Shown here piece by piece: positions 45,408 to 54,250 of a stretch of 64,000 nucleotides of DNA. Under the pieces are notes generated by a model, which was not told the DNA's origin, searched no databases, and saw nothing but the letters and a program-made list of their open reading frames with translations. A program made the position numbers and the translations under genes. The first letter of the stretch is position 1, and the number at the start of each line of letters is the position of its first letter. The stretch comes from Tenacibaculum todarodis. Lineage in GTDB: Bacteria > Bacteroidota > Bacteroidia > Flavobacteriales > Flavobacteriaceae. The stretch lies in the NCBI RefSeq assembly GCF_001889045.1, contig NZ_CP018155.1, positions 1,614,001-1,678,000 of the forward strand, in the 5' to 3' direction.

Positions 45408-46043
45408 ATGAATTTAAAGTTAATCTTGTTAATTATTTGTGGTGCTTTTTGGTCTATAACTTATATAGCTGTTGCTAGAAAAGGCTTAAAAGATAAAACG
45501 TATGCAATGCCTTTTTTAGCATTGTCTCTTAATTTTTCTTGGGAAGTTTACAACACAATACAAGGATATCTTTTTGCAGGTTTTCATATTTCTACAAAAA
45601 TAAATATTGTTTGGACTTTATTAGATATGCTTATTCTATACACTTATTTTAAGTATGGAAATAAAGAATTAGGGAAAGATAAAAAAACGTTTTACCTATA
45701 CTCAATTTCAATTTTGCTACTATCTTTTTGCCTTCAACATTATATTGGTTATAAATTAGGATTAATTCAAGGTGCCGTTTATGCTGGCTTTTGGATTAAC
45801 TTATTAATGTCTATTCTATTTATTAGATTGTTTTATAAAAGAAGTAATTTAGAAGGACAGTCTTTATTAATTGCATCTGCTAAATGTATAGGAACTTTAG
45901 CTATTACAATTCTTGTTGGTGTTCTTGGAATTAACCGTCTAGGTGGCAAAATAGACTCAATAATGTATATTGGCTTTATTACTTTTATTATAGACTTTTA
46001 TTATGTTTACCTTGTTGGTAAATCTTTAAAGACTAAAAATTAG
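45408..46043 (+). CDS. Seven-helix membrane protein resembling Pyr4-type terpene cyclases
   Basis: The 211-residue protein has seven predicted membrane helices and almost no loops. Helix 2 carries ALSLNFSWEVYN with a Trp-Glu pair (E46), helix 3 has WTLLDM (D73), and the last helix has FIIDFYYVYLV (D196). Small seven-helix meroterpenoid cyclases of the Pyr4/PaxB family have a similar size, an early N-x-x-W-E motif and a late acidic residue, and the two acids are needed for catalysis. The match is made by eye from motifs and topology, so substrate and reaction (protonation of a prenyl epoxide or olefin) are inference. No prenyltransferase gene is next to it. Its 3' end overlaps the convergent ABC-F gene by 11 nt. 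Confidence 0.6.
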   Translation: MNLKLILLIICGAFWSITYIAVARKGLKDKTYAMPFLALSLNFSWEVYNTIQGYLFAGFHISTKINIVWTLLDMLILYTYFKYGNKELGKDKKTFYLYSISILLLSFCLQHYIGYKLGLIQGAVYAGFWINLLMSILFIRLFYKRSNLEGQSLLIASAKCIGTLAITILVGVLGINRLGGKIDSIMYIGFITFIIDFYYVYLVGKSLKTKN

Positions 46044-47949
46044 TAACTTGTTCCTCTACTGTTTCCCATGCTGTCATTAAATCTTCTACTTTTTTCTTTT
46101 TGGCTTTATAGTTTTCAAAGAAATTAGGCTTCGAAGAAACTTCATCATAGTTTTCTGCTAATTGCAAATCAATCTTGCTAATTTCCTTTTCTAAATCGGC
46201 AATTTCAGTTTCAATTTTATTAAGTTTATTCTTTAACTTTTTTAATGCTTTTTCTTGATCTCTAGATAATTGATGTGCCTCTTTTTTAGCAGGTGTTTTT
46301 TCAACTTTTACAACGGTTCTTTTTTCTGCTTCGCGAAGATTTTCAATTTTATGTTGTTCTAAAAAATAATCTATATCACCTAAATATTCTTTAATCTCTT
46401 TGTCTTTAAAACCATAAACTGTTGTGGTTAATCCTTGTAAAAAATCTCTATCGTGAGAAACAACAATTAACGTTCCATTAAAATTATTTAATGCTTCTTT
46501 TAATACAGTTTTAGAGGCAATATCCAAGTGGTTTGTTGGCTCATCCATTATTAATACATTAAATGGCTGTAATAATAATTTACACAAGGCAAGTCTATTT
46601 CTTTCTCCTCCAGAAAGTACTTTTGCTTTTTTATCTACTGCATCTCCTCCAAATAAGAACGAACCTAACATGTCTCTAACACGCATTCTGTTTGTATCTG
46701 TAGCTGCATCTTCCATAATTTGCAACACCGTTTTTTCTGGTGGCAAATGTTCTGATTGATTCTGAGCAAAATATCCAACTTCTACATTATGACCTAGTTT
46801 TAAATGTCCTTCAAAAGGAATTTCTCCAACCATCATTTTTGCTAATGTAGATTTTCCTTGCCCGTTTTGACCAACAAAGGCAATTTTACTATTACGTTCA
46901 ATTAATAAATCTACACCTTCTAAAACATGTTTATCTCCATAACTTTTACTAAGGTTTTCTGCTTCAACAATAATTTTACCAGGCTCTTTAGATATATTAA
47001 AACGAACATTCATGGCTTGATTATCATCTTGGTCAACTTCAATTAATTCAACTTTATCAAGTTGTTTCATTAAAGATTGTGCCATAGAAGCTTTACTTGC
47101 TTTAGCTTTAAATTTATTAATTAAATGCTGTTTTTGCTTTATTTCTTTTTCTTGATTTTTCTGTGCTTGAAGCTGCTTTTCTTTTATTTCAGCTCTTAAT
47201 AATAAGAATTGTGAATATGGTTTTTTGTAATCATAAATCTGACCTAAAGAAATTTCTATAGTTCTATTTGTTACATTATCTAAAAACATTTTATCGTGAG
47301 AAACCAATACAATTGCACCAGAATACGACTTTAAGAAGTTCTCTAACCAAATAATAGATTCAATATCCAAGTGGTTTGTTGGCTCATCCAACAATAAAAT
47401 ATCATTATTTTGAAGTAGTAATTTTGCTAATTCTATTCGCATTCTCCAACCTCCAGAAAAAGTATCTGTTAGTTTATCAAAATCTTCTCTTTGAAAACCT
47501 AAACCTTGTAATATTTTCTCAGTATCTCCTTGGTAATTATAACCACCAAGTAGTTCGTAACGCTCTGTAAATTCTGTTAGATCTACAATTAATTGAGAAT
47601 ACTCTTCACTTTCGTAATCGGTTCTTGTAGCTAATTGCTCGTTAATTTCATCTAGCTTTGCTTCTATTTCTTTAATTTCTTCAAAGGCTTGGTACGCTTC
47701 TTCCAATATTGTTCTTCCTTCTACAAAGTCAATATCTTGACGTAAAAAACCCATATTAATATCCTTATCAAAAGCCATTGAACCTCCACTAGACTCAATA
47801 TCTTTAGACAACACTTTTAATAAAGTAGATTTCCCTGCTCCGTTTTTACCAATAAGACCAATTCTATCACCTTTATTTAATTTAAAAGTGATACCAGAAA
47901 ACAAATCAGTTCCCATAAAAGAAACCGTTAAATTGTGTACGTTAAGCAT
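46033..47949 (-). CDS. ABC-F family ATPase (Uup/YheS-like)
   Basis: This soluble twin-ATPase without membrane domains acts on ribosomes in known family members. ABC1 (~1-235) has Walker A GKNGAGKST, signature FSGGWRMRIELA and Walker B ILLLDEPTNHLD. The linker between domains (~240-320) is a charged helical pair (KEKQLQAQKNQEKEIKQKQ). ABC2 (~325-535) has GQNGQGKST, LSGGERNRLALC and VLIMDEPTNHLD. A C-terminal coiled coil (~545-638) is Lys/Glu-rich, as in Uup and YheS, which bind nucleic acid or rRNA there. The first gene product residue is MLNVHNL. No antibiotic-resistance context was seen; a housekeeping translation role is likely. Confidence 0.93.
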   Translation of the reverse strand: MLNVHNLTVSFMGTDLFSGITFKLNKGDRIGLIGKNGAGKSTLLKVLSKDIESSGGSMAFDKDINMGFLRQDIDFVEGRTILEEAYQAFEEIKEIEAKLDEINEQLATRTDYESEEYSQLIVDLTEFTERYELLGGYNYQGDTEKILQGLGFQREDFDKLTDTFSGGWRMRIELAKLLLQNNDILLLDEPTNHLDIESIIWLENFLKSYSGAIVLVSHDKMFLDNVTNRTIEISLGQIYDYKKPYSQFLLLRAEIKEKQLQAQKNQEKEIKQKQHLINKFKAKASKASMAQSLMKQLDKVELIEVDQDDNQAMNVRFNISKEPGKIIVEAENLSKSYGDKHVLEGVDLLIERNSKIAFVGQNGQGKSTLAKMMVGEIPFEGHLKLGHNVEVGYFAQNQSEHLPPEKTVLQIMEDAATDTNRMRVRDMLGSFLFGGDAVDKKAKVLSGGERNRLALCKLLLQPFNVLIMDEPTNHLDIASKTVLKEALNNFNGTLIVVSHDRDFLQGLTTTVYGFKDKEIKEYLGDIDYFLEQHKIENLREAEKRTVVKVEKTPAKKEAHQLSRDQEKALKKLKNKLNKIETEIADLEKEISKIDLQLAENYDEVSSKPNFFENYKAKKKKVEDLMTAWETVEEQVTNF

Positions 47950-47990
47950 AGAATGTAATAAATGTTACTTAATTAAATGGATAAAAAAAT

Positions 47991-47998
47991 TACCTTTG
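47991..47998 (+). promoter_or_regulatory. Candidate -7 promoter box of the DUF983 gene
   Basis: TACCTTTG fits TAnnTTTG and is 27 nt before the DUF983 ATG. The -33 TTTG element is not clear. Confidence 0.4.
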
Positions 47999-48024
47999 CA
48001 AAAGTATATAAATTATAACGCAAG

Positions 48025-48399
48025 ATGTTTAAAAAAGGAACAAAACTCTACAGTATTTTTACAGGTAAATGTCCACATTGCCATGAAGGTAAATTCTTTA
48101 AGTATCCTTTTACAATTAAACCTTCAAAAATTCTTAAAATTTACGATAATTGTGAAGTTTGCAACCAAAAATATATGCTAGAGCCTTCTTTTTATTATGG
48201 AGCAATGTATGTAAACTATGGTTTATCCGTAGCAACTTTTGTAGCTGTATTTATTATTGCTAAAGTACTTTTAGGGCTTACAATTTTAGAAAGTTTTATT
48301 GCAATAATAATAGTATCAATACTACTTACACCTTTTTGCTTACGTCTTTCTAGAATTATTTGGATAAATATTTTTGTACATTACAAAAAGAAAAAATAA
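48025..48399 (+). CDS. DUF983-family small membrane protein with cysteine pairs
   Basis: The 124-residue protein has an N-terminal zinc-ribbon-like pattern (CPHCHEG and, 24 residues on, CEVCNQKYMLEPSFYYGAMY), then two membrane helices (~65-85 and 88-108) and a basic tail. This is the DUF983 layout; the function is unknown. It lies between two minus-strand genes and is transcribed alone. The FAD oxidoreductase gene ends 7 nt beyond its stop, convergently. Confidence 0.85.
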   Translation: MFKKGTKLYSIFTGKCPHCHEGKFFKYPFTIKPSKILKIYDNCEVCNQKYMLEPSFYYGAMYVNYGLSVATFVAVFIIAKVLLGLTILESFIAIIIVSILLTPFCLRLSRIIWINIFVHYKKKK

Positions 48400-48405
48400 G
48401 TTTTT

Positions 48406-49461
48406 TTAAGCTTTCAACTTTTTGATAAACCTTATAATATCGATTTCCTGGTCTAAGTCTGCACCATTTTCTAAGTGATTATACAATTGTTTTGCAACTG
48501 TTGGTGCAATCATAACTCCACGAGTTCCTAAACCATTTAAAACAACCAATTTTTTATATGTTGGATGTACACCAACTAAAGGTCTTCTTCCTGCTACCGT
48601 TGGTCTTATCCCTGCTGTTTGCTCAATAATTTTATAGGGAACGTTAATTACCTTTTCTAACTTTTCTACAAGTTCTTTTTTTCCTTCTTCAGAAGGATTA
48701 GATGTTTTATCTGTCCAATTAAAAGTTGCACCTACTTTGTAAATATTATCTCCTAAAGGAAGTACAAATAATGTTGATTTTAATAAGAAATCAATATCTA
48801 ATTCTGGCGCATGAATGGTAATAAGCTCACCTTTTGCTTCGTTTAAAGGTAACTTATTAAAAAACGGATTTTCAGTAACTCCAAAACCTTCACAAAAAAC
48901 AATATTGTTTGCTTCTATTTCTTCGTATTTAACTGTGTTTTCTTGAAATTTTATTTGTTGATGTTCAAACTTCTCGAATCTAATAGCATTTTCACTTTCT
49001 AGATAATTCCTATAGGTTTCAACTAGTTTTTTAGTATCTATTCTTCCAGTTTCTTTTACGTTTCCAAATGAAAAATCTGCTAATACTCCGTTGTAACTTT
49101 TGGTATCTAAATTAGGATCTATATAATCTACAAGCTTTGGTTTATCGGAAGCTTCAAACCAATTATTTTGGTCTTCTATTGATTTAAAAACTTTTTTGGT
49201 TGTAAATTTTTGATCAAACTTTGTATTGAATTTAGCTTCTAGTTGCTTGTAAAAAGGAAGCGCAACTGCTAATTGTTCTTTTGCGTTCCAAACAGGTGTA
49301 AATCTTTTTAAAATAACCGGATTATAAACTCCACCTGCAACTAAAGAAGATGTTTGTGAACTATCTTCAAAAACGATAAAGCTTTTGTTATTTTCTACTA
49401 ATTCTTCTGCAAATGCTAAACCTGCAAGTCCTAAACCAACTATTATATAATCTACTTTCAC
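48406..49461 (-). CDS. FAD-dependent oxidoreductase (DAO superfamily)
   Basis: The 351-residue cytoplasmic protein has an N-terminal Rossmann dinucleotide motif (YIIVGLGLAGLAFAEELV) and an acidic partner at IVFEDS. The substrate region carries GGVYNPVILKRFTPVW, and the FAD-binding C-terminal part has AGIRPTVAGRRPLVG and NGLGTRGVMIAPTVAKQL. This is the D-amino-acid oxidase/glycine oxidase/MnmC-C pattern. The substrate is not evident; it lacks an MnmC methyltransferase domain. It is monocistronic, with a structured repeat and a REP-like palindrome upstream. Confidence 0.87.
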   Translation of the reverse strand: MKVDYIIVGLGLAGLAFAEELVENNKSFIVFEDSSQTSSLVAGGVYNPVILKRFTPVWNAKEQLAVALPFYKQLEAKFNTKFDQKFTTKKVFKSIEDQNNWFEASDKPKLVDYIDPNLDTKSYNGVLADFSFGNVKETGRIDTKKLVETYRNYLESENAIRFEKFEHQQIKFQENTVKYEEIEANNIVFCEGFGVTENPFFNKLPLNEAKGELITIHAPELDIDFLLKSTLFVLPLGDNIYKVGATFNWTDKTSNPSEEGKKELVEKLEKVINVPYKIIEQTAGIRPTVAGRRPLVGVHPTYKKLVVLNGLGTRGVMIAPTVAKQLYNHLENGADLDQEIDIIRFIKKLKA

Positions 49462-49509
49462 ATTTCAAAAATACGGATTGTTTTTGGAGTTGGAGCTAAG
49501 TTAATTGAT

Positions 49510-49584
49510 AGTTTAGCCCTGATTGAAGTGGTATCCTTTTATGAAGTATGAATAAAAGATATAACGGAAAGCAGGAAATAGCTA
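49510..49584 (+). repeat. Structured dispersed element, copy 3
   Basis: This copy is nearly the same as copy 2: CCCTG pairs with CAGG, the internal loop is ATTGAAG against ACGGAAAG, and the inner arm is TATCCTTTTAT with ATAAAAGATA (one bulge). It is oriented plus, opposite to the neighbouring minus-strand genes, in the gap between the FAD oxidoreductase start and gldN. Confidence 0.7.
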
Positions 49585-49592
49585 CAAATAAA

Positions 49593-49620
49593 AAAAGCGC
49601 TCTTTAAAAAGAGCGCTTTT
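49593..49620 (-). terminator. Intrinsic terminator after gldN
   Basis: AAAAGCGCTCTTT (49593-49605) pairs perfectly with AAAGAGCGCTTTT (49608-49620) around AA. Read on the minus strand it ends in a T-rich run (49598-49591). It lies 36 nt after the gldN stop and closes the gldK-gldN transcript. Confidence 0.85.
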
Positions 49621-49623
49621 AGT

Positions 49624-49641
49624 TTCCTGCCTGCGCAGGAA
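49624..49641. repeat. REP-like palindrome
   Basis: TTCCTGC (49624-49630) and GCAGGAA (49635-49641) flank CTGC. On the minus strand the context reads TGTCATTCCTGCGCAGGCAG, the type of short palindromic word that recurs in intergenic regions of many genomes. Only one copy was noticed here. Confidence 0.5.
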
Positions 49642-49655
49642 TGACATTTTTTTGT

Positions 49656-50516
49656 CTAGTAATTCCACATATCCATTTCTCTATTACGAATACCATCTTT
49701 AATTTTGTCTGCTTCTAACAGTTGAAATAAAGAGTTTCCGCGAACGTAATCTTTAATACCTCTATTACCGTAAATGTTTTCTTCTTTTACAATAGTTGCA
49801 TTAAATCTACGCGCATTTAACAAGTTGTCGTACGATATTGGTTGCGATGAATTCTTTGGATTAAAAACTTTAGCTTTATGTAACAAATCTCTTGCTTCTG
49901 GATAAAATACCCAAAAAAGTTCGTAAACATTTTCTGAATCATCAATTTCTTCAACTCCTAAAGATTGAACATCTGGACCCATTGGCGCAATTGCCAATAA
50001 ACGATATTTTAACTCACCTTGACGTTTATCAAAATACCACATTCCTTTTAACATATACCCTTCGATTAACTCAGATTTTATTTCATAATTATCTACGTAA
50101 TCTCCATTTTGACGTGAGTTTACTAACAATTGATCTAACTCATCAATATTCACCTTTGAAGTAAAATAAGAATCTGTATACACTTCTGTAAGTTGTCCTG
50201 ATTTTACTCCTTTTAAAAGCGTGTCGAATAATGAACGACGATTTGATGGTGCATTTAAAGTATCGATTGGAAAATAGTACGGTAAATTAATTTTTTGGCT
50301 TAAATCTACATACTCCCAAACAACCTTAGACCATAAAACATCTCTATCGGCTATATAACCGTAAGGCAATGGTTTATCTTTGTCTACTGCTTTTTGCTCT
50401 TCAGATTTTACTCCAATCTCACCTGCTTTTTTTGCATTTAAGAGATTAGATTGTGCATTTGTAACACCTACGGTAGTTACTAACACTAAAATCATATAAA
50501 AACGTTTCCAATTCAT
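49656..50516 (-). CDS. gldN: GldN, T9SS/gliding ring component
   Basis: The 286-residue exported protein has a signal peptide (ends GVTNAQS). It is homologous to Porphyromonas PorN, which forms the periplasmic ring with GldK/PorK beneath the outer membrane. Seen: PLPYGYIADRDVLWSKVVWE (the conserved block at ~50-70), NLPYYFPID, ELFWVFYPEARDLLHKA and the C-terminal NRGIKDYVRGNSLFQLLEAD. It is the last gene of gldK-gldL-gldM-gldN, 18 nt after gldM, followed by the terminator at 49593. Confidence 0.95.
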   Translation of the reverse strand: MNWKRFYMILVLVTTVGVTNAQSNLLNAKKAGEIGVKSEEQKAVDKDKPLPYGYIADRDVLWSKVVWEYVDLSQKINLPYYFPIDTLNAPSNRRSLFDTLLKGVKSGQLTEVYTDSYFTSKVNIDELDQLLVNSRQNGDYVDNYEIKSELIEGYMLKGMWYFDKRQGELKYRLLAIAPMGPDVQSLGVEEIDDSENVYELFWVFYPEARDLLHKAKVFNPKNSSQPISYDNLLNARRFNATIVKEENIYGNRGIKDYVRGNSLFQLLEADKIKDGIRNREMDMWNY

Positions 50517-50534
50517 ACTTTTAAATTTTATCTA

Positions 50535-52073
50535 TTAATTAGTAATTTCAACAATTACAGGTAGTACTTTTTTAAGTTGGTATGAAGAGTTACTAACTTT
50601 CGCCTTAATATCATAAAACGTTACTTGATCTCCTCTTCTAGCTTTGTTTATTAAACTTGCTGCTTTTGCGTTTAATCCAGAACCATTAACCGTAACAGTT
50701 AATTGTCCAGGAACTTTAACTTTAAAACTTAATACTTGTAATTTTAAATCGAATAAAAAATCTGGTAAACCTGCTGCAACTTGTATTCTTGTTGCACTGC
50801 TTTTTGGCATTCTAACAACACCAAATTGACCACGAACCATACCCATTGCTGCTGGTATATCTTTTATTCTAAACTTTTTATTTGAGCTTACAGGTGTTCC
50901 GTCTGGTAATTTTCCAGAAACTCTAATTGAAACATCAGAACCTCCTGCTCCTGTTGGACGCATGTTATACTTACTTCCTGAACCTTTAGTTAAACCTGGC
51001 GCAGAAGCAGATACTTTATTTGAAGGAATTCCAGGTATAGAAATAGTCATTGGGTTTGTTAACCCTTTATAAACTACATTCATTTTATCCGCAGAAATTA
51101 CCGCTTCATTAGGTTTTGGAATTACTGCATAAGAACCTTTAATTGGAATTTTAACTAGAGAATCTCCTTCTCTAAACATAAATTCTCCTTTTATATCATG
51201 ATCTCCTACTCCTCCTGTTGGTCCGTCTAAAATAACTTGACCTGCCTGAATTTTAGATTTTTCAACATCTTTACCGTTTAACACCACTCTTTCTGCTGTT
51301 AAATTTGGATCGTTCTTACCTAAAACAATTTTTCCAGATAATTTTTCTCCTGCGTAATATGCATTCTTATCAAAAACCACCATTGCATCGTAGTTGGTCA
51401 TAGAAACTGCAGCAGATAACTCTTGCGTTAATAATGCAGATAATGCATCGGCTTCCGTAGCTTTAATATCTGCTTGCATCTGAGTTAACTTAGTTACAGA
51501 AGCTATTAAAGGAAAACCTTCAAAGTTATAACTTAACCAGTTTTTTGTTACTCCTTCACTATCTGTAACATCAGTAGTTTCAAAACGAGAAGATACTACA
51601 CTAGCTAATTCTCTTTTTCCTAAGATCTTAACTGTTTCATTTCGATAGTTGTTAACTTTAGATAAAAATTCTTGACCGTTAGGTGAAGTTTTTCCTCCTT
51701 GAAAGAAGTACTCATCTAAAAAGTCTGGCTTATCCATTTCCTCATAAGCAGATTTATCTTCTACATCTGAAGTCATTTGTCCTTTTAATCCTTCTAAATA
51801 ATTATATAGATCATCAGACATAGTTCTTATACTATCTGTCTTTCTTTTAGCATCACCATATTGTTTAGCTTGTTCAGAAGCTTTCAATTTTAACGCATCA
51901 TAAGAAGCTGCATTGCTCTTTTCAGCTCTAACATTAGAGTCTGCTATTTTTTTATTCATTAATCCAAAAGCAGAAAGAACTTCTTTACTCATATTCATTG
52001 CTAACATTGCAATAAACACAAGATACATTAAGTTAATCATTTTCTGCCTTGGAGATAAATTTCCGCCTGCCAT
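50535..52073 (-). CDS. gldM: GldM, T9SS/gliding motor rotor-stalk protein
   Basis: GldM has one N-terminal transmembrane helix (~15-33, MINLMYLVFIAMLAMNMSKE) that inserts into the GldL ring, and a long periplasmic part of four domains (helical D1 then Ig-like D2-D4) reaching GldK/GldN. Seen: the start AGGNLSPRQKMINLMY, helical D1 with KLKASEQAKQYGD and DLYNYLEGLKGQMT, and D4 ending SYQLKKVLPVIVEITN. The length of 512 residues is normal. With GldL it converts the proton gradient into rotation for secretion and gliding. It begins 45 nt after gldL. Confidence 0.96.
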   Translation of the reverse strand: MAGGNLSPRQKMINLMYLVFIAMLAMNMSKEVLSAFGLMNKKIADSNVRAEKSNAASYDALKLKASEQAKQYGDAKRKTDSIRTMSDDLYNYLEGLKGQMTSDVEDKSAYEEMDKPDFLDEYFFQGGKTSPNGQEFLSKVNNYRNETVKILGKRELASVVSSRFETTDVTDSEGVTKNWLSYNFEGFPLIASVTKLTQMQADIKATEADALSALLTQELSAAVSMTNYDAMVVFDKNAYYAGEKLSGKIVLGKNDPNLTAERVVLNGKDVEKSKIQAGQVILDGPTGGVGDHDIKGEFMFREGDSLVKIPIKGSYAVIPKPNEAVISADKMNVVYKGLTNPMTISIPGIPSNKVSASAPGLTKGSGSKYNMRPTGAGGSDVSIRVSGKLPDGTPVSSNKKFRIKDIPAAMGMVRGQFGVVRMPKSSATRIQVAAGLPDFLFDLKLQVLSFKVKVPGQLTVTVNGSGLNAKAASLINKARRGDQVTFYDIKAKVSNSSYQLKKVLPVIVEITN

Positions 52074-52118
52074 ATTAATTAGTTTTTTTTAGTTAAAATT
52101 AGTTGAACTAATTAATTA

Positions 52119-52751
52119 TTATTTAGACATTGCAGATAACATACCACCATACACTCCATTTAATGAAGATAAGTTAGTTGCTAAAGAATCCATTTGCTCT
52201 TGTAAACGAGATGCATTTGCTACCATTTCAGAATTTAAATCTGATTGCTTTTGAGCAGATTCAACTTGGTTTACATATAAACTATTTAATTGCTCCATCT
52301 TAACCGCAGCTAAAGACATTTGCTCGTTATATTTATTTGTTGAAGAAACAGTTTCTGATGCAGAAGTTAATCCTTGTGCAGCATTTTCAAAGTTCTTAAT
52401 TCCATCTCCTAAACGAGACATTAAACCTGCGTCTAATTTTGCTTCAGAAAGCATATTATCTAATTTTTGAGATAATAAACTTTGTGCATCAGCTGGAGAA
52501 GAATCTCCACTTAAAGATAAACTTTCAGCTCCTGCTAATTCTGGATATACTTTGGTCCAATCTAAATCGTCTTCAACTGGTTCAAAAGCTGATATAAAGA
52601 ATACAATTGCTTCTACGATCATACCTACCATTAATACTTCGTTACCATAAGGCCAGTGTAAAATTTTAAATAATGCTCCTAAAATTACTACTGCAGCTCC
52701 GATACCGTAAGCCATGTTAAATAATTTCTTAGTTGATTTTGATTGTGCCAT
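52119..52751 (-). CDS. gldL: GldL, T9SS/gliding motor stator protein
   Basis: The 210-residue inner-membrane protein has two helices (~14-34 and 38-58). The second contains Glu in VGMIVEAIVFFISAFEP, the buried acid implicated in proton use. ILHWPYGNEVL between the helices is the family hallmark. The cytoplasmic C-terminal part (~90-210) is helical (LSQKLDNMLSEAKLDAG and LQEQMDSLATNLSSLNGVY). Five copies surround two GldM helices in known structures. It lies 53 nt after gldK. Confidence 0.96.
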   Translation of the reverse strand: MAQSKSTKKLFNMAYGIGAAVVILGALFKILHWPYGNEVLMVGMIVEAIVFFISAFEPVEDDLDWTKVYPELAGAESLSLSGDSSPADAQSLLSQKLDNMLSEAKLDAGLMSRLGDGIKNFENAAQGLTSASETVSSTNKYNEQMSLAAVKMEQLNSLYVNQVESAQKQSDLNSEMVANASRLQEQMDSLATNLSSLNGVYGGMLSAMSK

Positions 52752-52804
52752 AATTTTTTTCTTTTAATTAAGGGTTTAAAAATGTTAAAGTTTGATTATT
52801 AAAT

Positions 52805-54172
52805 TTAATTCTTTTTAGTTCCAAGATAATCTTGAACAGTTCTAAAACCAATGTAACTTCTTGCTGTATCAGCATATTCCCAATCACGAGAACCTACTTC
52901 TAAGAAATAAGCTACATCTTTCCATGAACCTCCACGAATTATTTTCTTTTTATTTTCTCTATTTTCTACATTTGGATTCATAGTAGAACCCATGTAGTAA
53001 GACATTTGATTGTAACCTGTTGCAGTCCATTCTGCTACATTTCCAGACATATTATACAAACCGTATTCATTTGCGTTGTATGATTTTGCTTCTACTGTAT
53101 ATAAAGCTCCATCTGCTGCGTAGTCTCCTCTTACAGGTTTAAAGTTTGCTAAGAAACAACCTTGGTCGCTCGTAGTACTTGGACCTCCCCAAGGATACTT
53201 TGCGTATTTTAAACCTCCACGTGCAGCATATTCCCATTCTGCTTCTGTTGGTAATCTAAAGCCTGGTACACTTCCTAATTTTTTTCTTGAACTTTGGTAA
53301 GCATTTTTAATTTTTGTTCTCCAATTACAAAATGCTCTTGCTTGATCCCAAGTTACACCCACAACTGGATACTCTTCATAAGCTTGATGCGCGAAGTACT
53401 CTTGGTGCATTGGATCATTATATGAATAATTGAAATCTTTTATCCAAACTGTAGTATCTGGAAAAACATTTACAGCTTCATGCTTTAAGAAGTTTTTTCT
53501 ACTTTTTCCTTTACGTGCAGCTTCTTCATTATCAAACCAAGAAAAACGATATTCTAAATACTTTGTATTAAAAGTTCTAACTCCATTTAAAGCTTCGTCT
53601 CTTTTAATGTATAATGAATCCATAACCTCAACATAATCTGCATCTGGATATTCATTTTTGTCCCAAAGTAATTCTTCTTCCCAATTTAATGGTTTTAAAG
53701 AATCTAAACCTTCGCCTAAATCATAATAGTTTTCTATCATGTATTTTTGATAAGCGGTTTGGTTTGTTGTGTCTGCGGATGCAAAAGCATAACGTTGTAT
53801 ACCTGCAGCATCATCTCCTTCTACACCAGAGTCTCCTCCAACGGCAAACTCTGCTTGATAAGCTAACTTAGTTCTAGTAATAGAATCTCTAACCCAATAA
53901 ACAAATTGTTTATATTCACTATTTGTTATTTCAGTTTCATCCATATAATATGGTTGAACCGTAACTGTTCTAGTTGGAGCATTCATAGTTGCTAATGGGT
54001 CTTCATCTTGCTTACCCATAGTAAAAGATCCTCCTGGAATTAAAGTCATCCCTAAAGGCTTTTCTGCAAACCATTTTCTTTTAGATTTAACACCTACAAG
54101 TTCTCCTCTATCATTAGAGCCACAACTGTAAATAAATGCTATTAGTACTGCAAATACTGCGATTTTCTTCAT
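52805..54172 (-). CDS. gldK: GldK, T9SS/gliding outer-membrane ring lipoprotein
   Basis: The start at 54172 is chosen because it gives MKKIAVFAVLIAFIYSC, a clean lipoprotein signal (Cys17); an ATG 21 nt upstream only adds a polar leader. The mature part has the FGE-sulfatase (formylglycine-generating-enzyme-like) fold: MTLIPGGSFTMGKQDED, YYMDETEITNSEYKQFVYW, FRLPTEAEWEYAARGG, GLYNMSGNVAEWT and RGGSWKDVAYFLEVG. In GldK the fold is structural, not catalytic. With GldN it forms the periplasmic ring. It is the first gene of gldKLMN, 78 nt downstream of the arginase-fold gene. Confidence 0.96.
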   Translation of the reverse strand: MKKIAVFAVLIAFIYSCGSNDRGELVGVKSKRKWFAEKPLGMTLIPGGSFTMGKQDEDPLATMNAPTRTVTVQPYYMDETEITNSEYKQFVYWVRDSITRTKLAYQAEFAVGGDSGVEGDDAAGIQRYAFASADTTNQTAYQKYMIENYYDLGEGLDSLKPLNWEEELLWDKNEYPDADYVEVMDSLYIKRDEALNGVRTFNTKYLEYRFSWFDNEEAARKGKSRKNFLKHEAVNVFPDTTVWIKDFNYSYNDPMHQEYFAHQAYEEYPVVGVTWDQARAFCNWRTKIKNAYQSSRKKLGSVPGFRLPTEAEWEYAARGGLKYAKYPWGGPSTTSDQGCFLANFKPVRGDYAADGALYTVEAKSYNANEYGLYNMSGNVAEWTATGYNQMSYYMGSTMNPNVENRENKKKIIRGGSWKDVAYFLEVGSRDWEYADTARSYIGFRTVQDYLGTKKN

Positions 54173-54250
54173 ATTACTTCTATATCTTTTCAAAAAAGTC
54201 TGTAAACCTATTATTTTTTTAACTAAAAAACAACGTTTTCTGTTAGTCTT

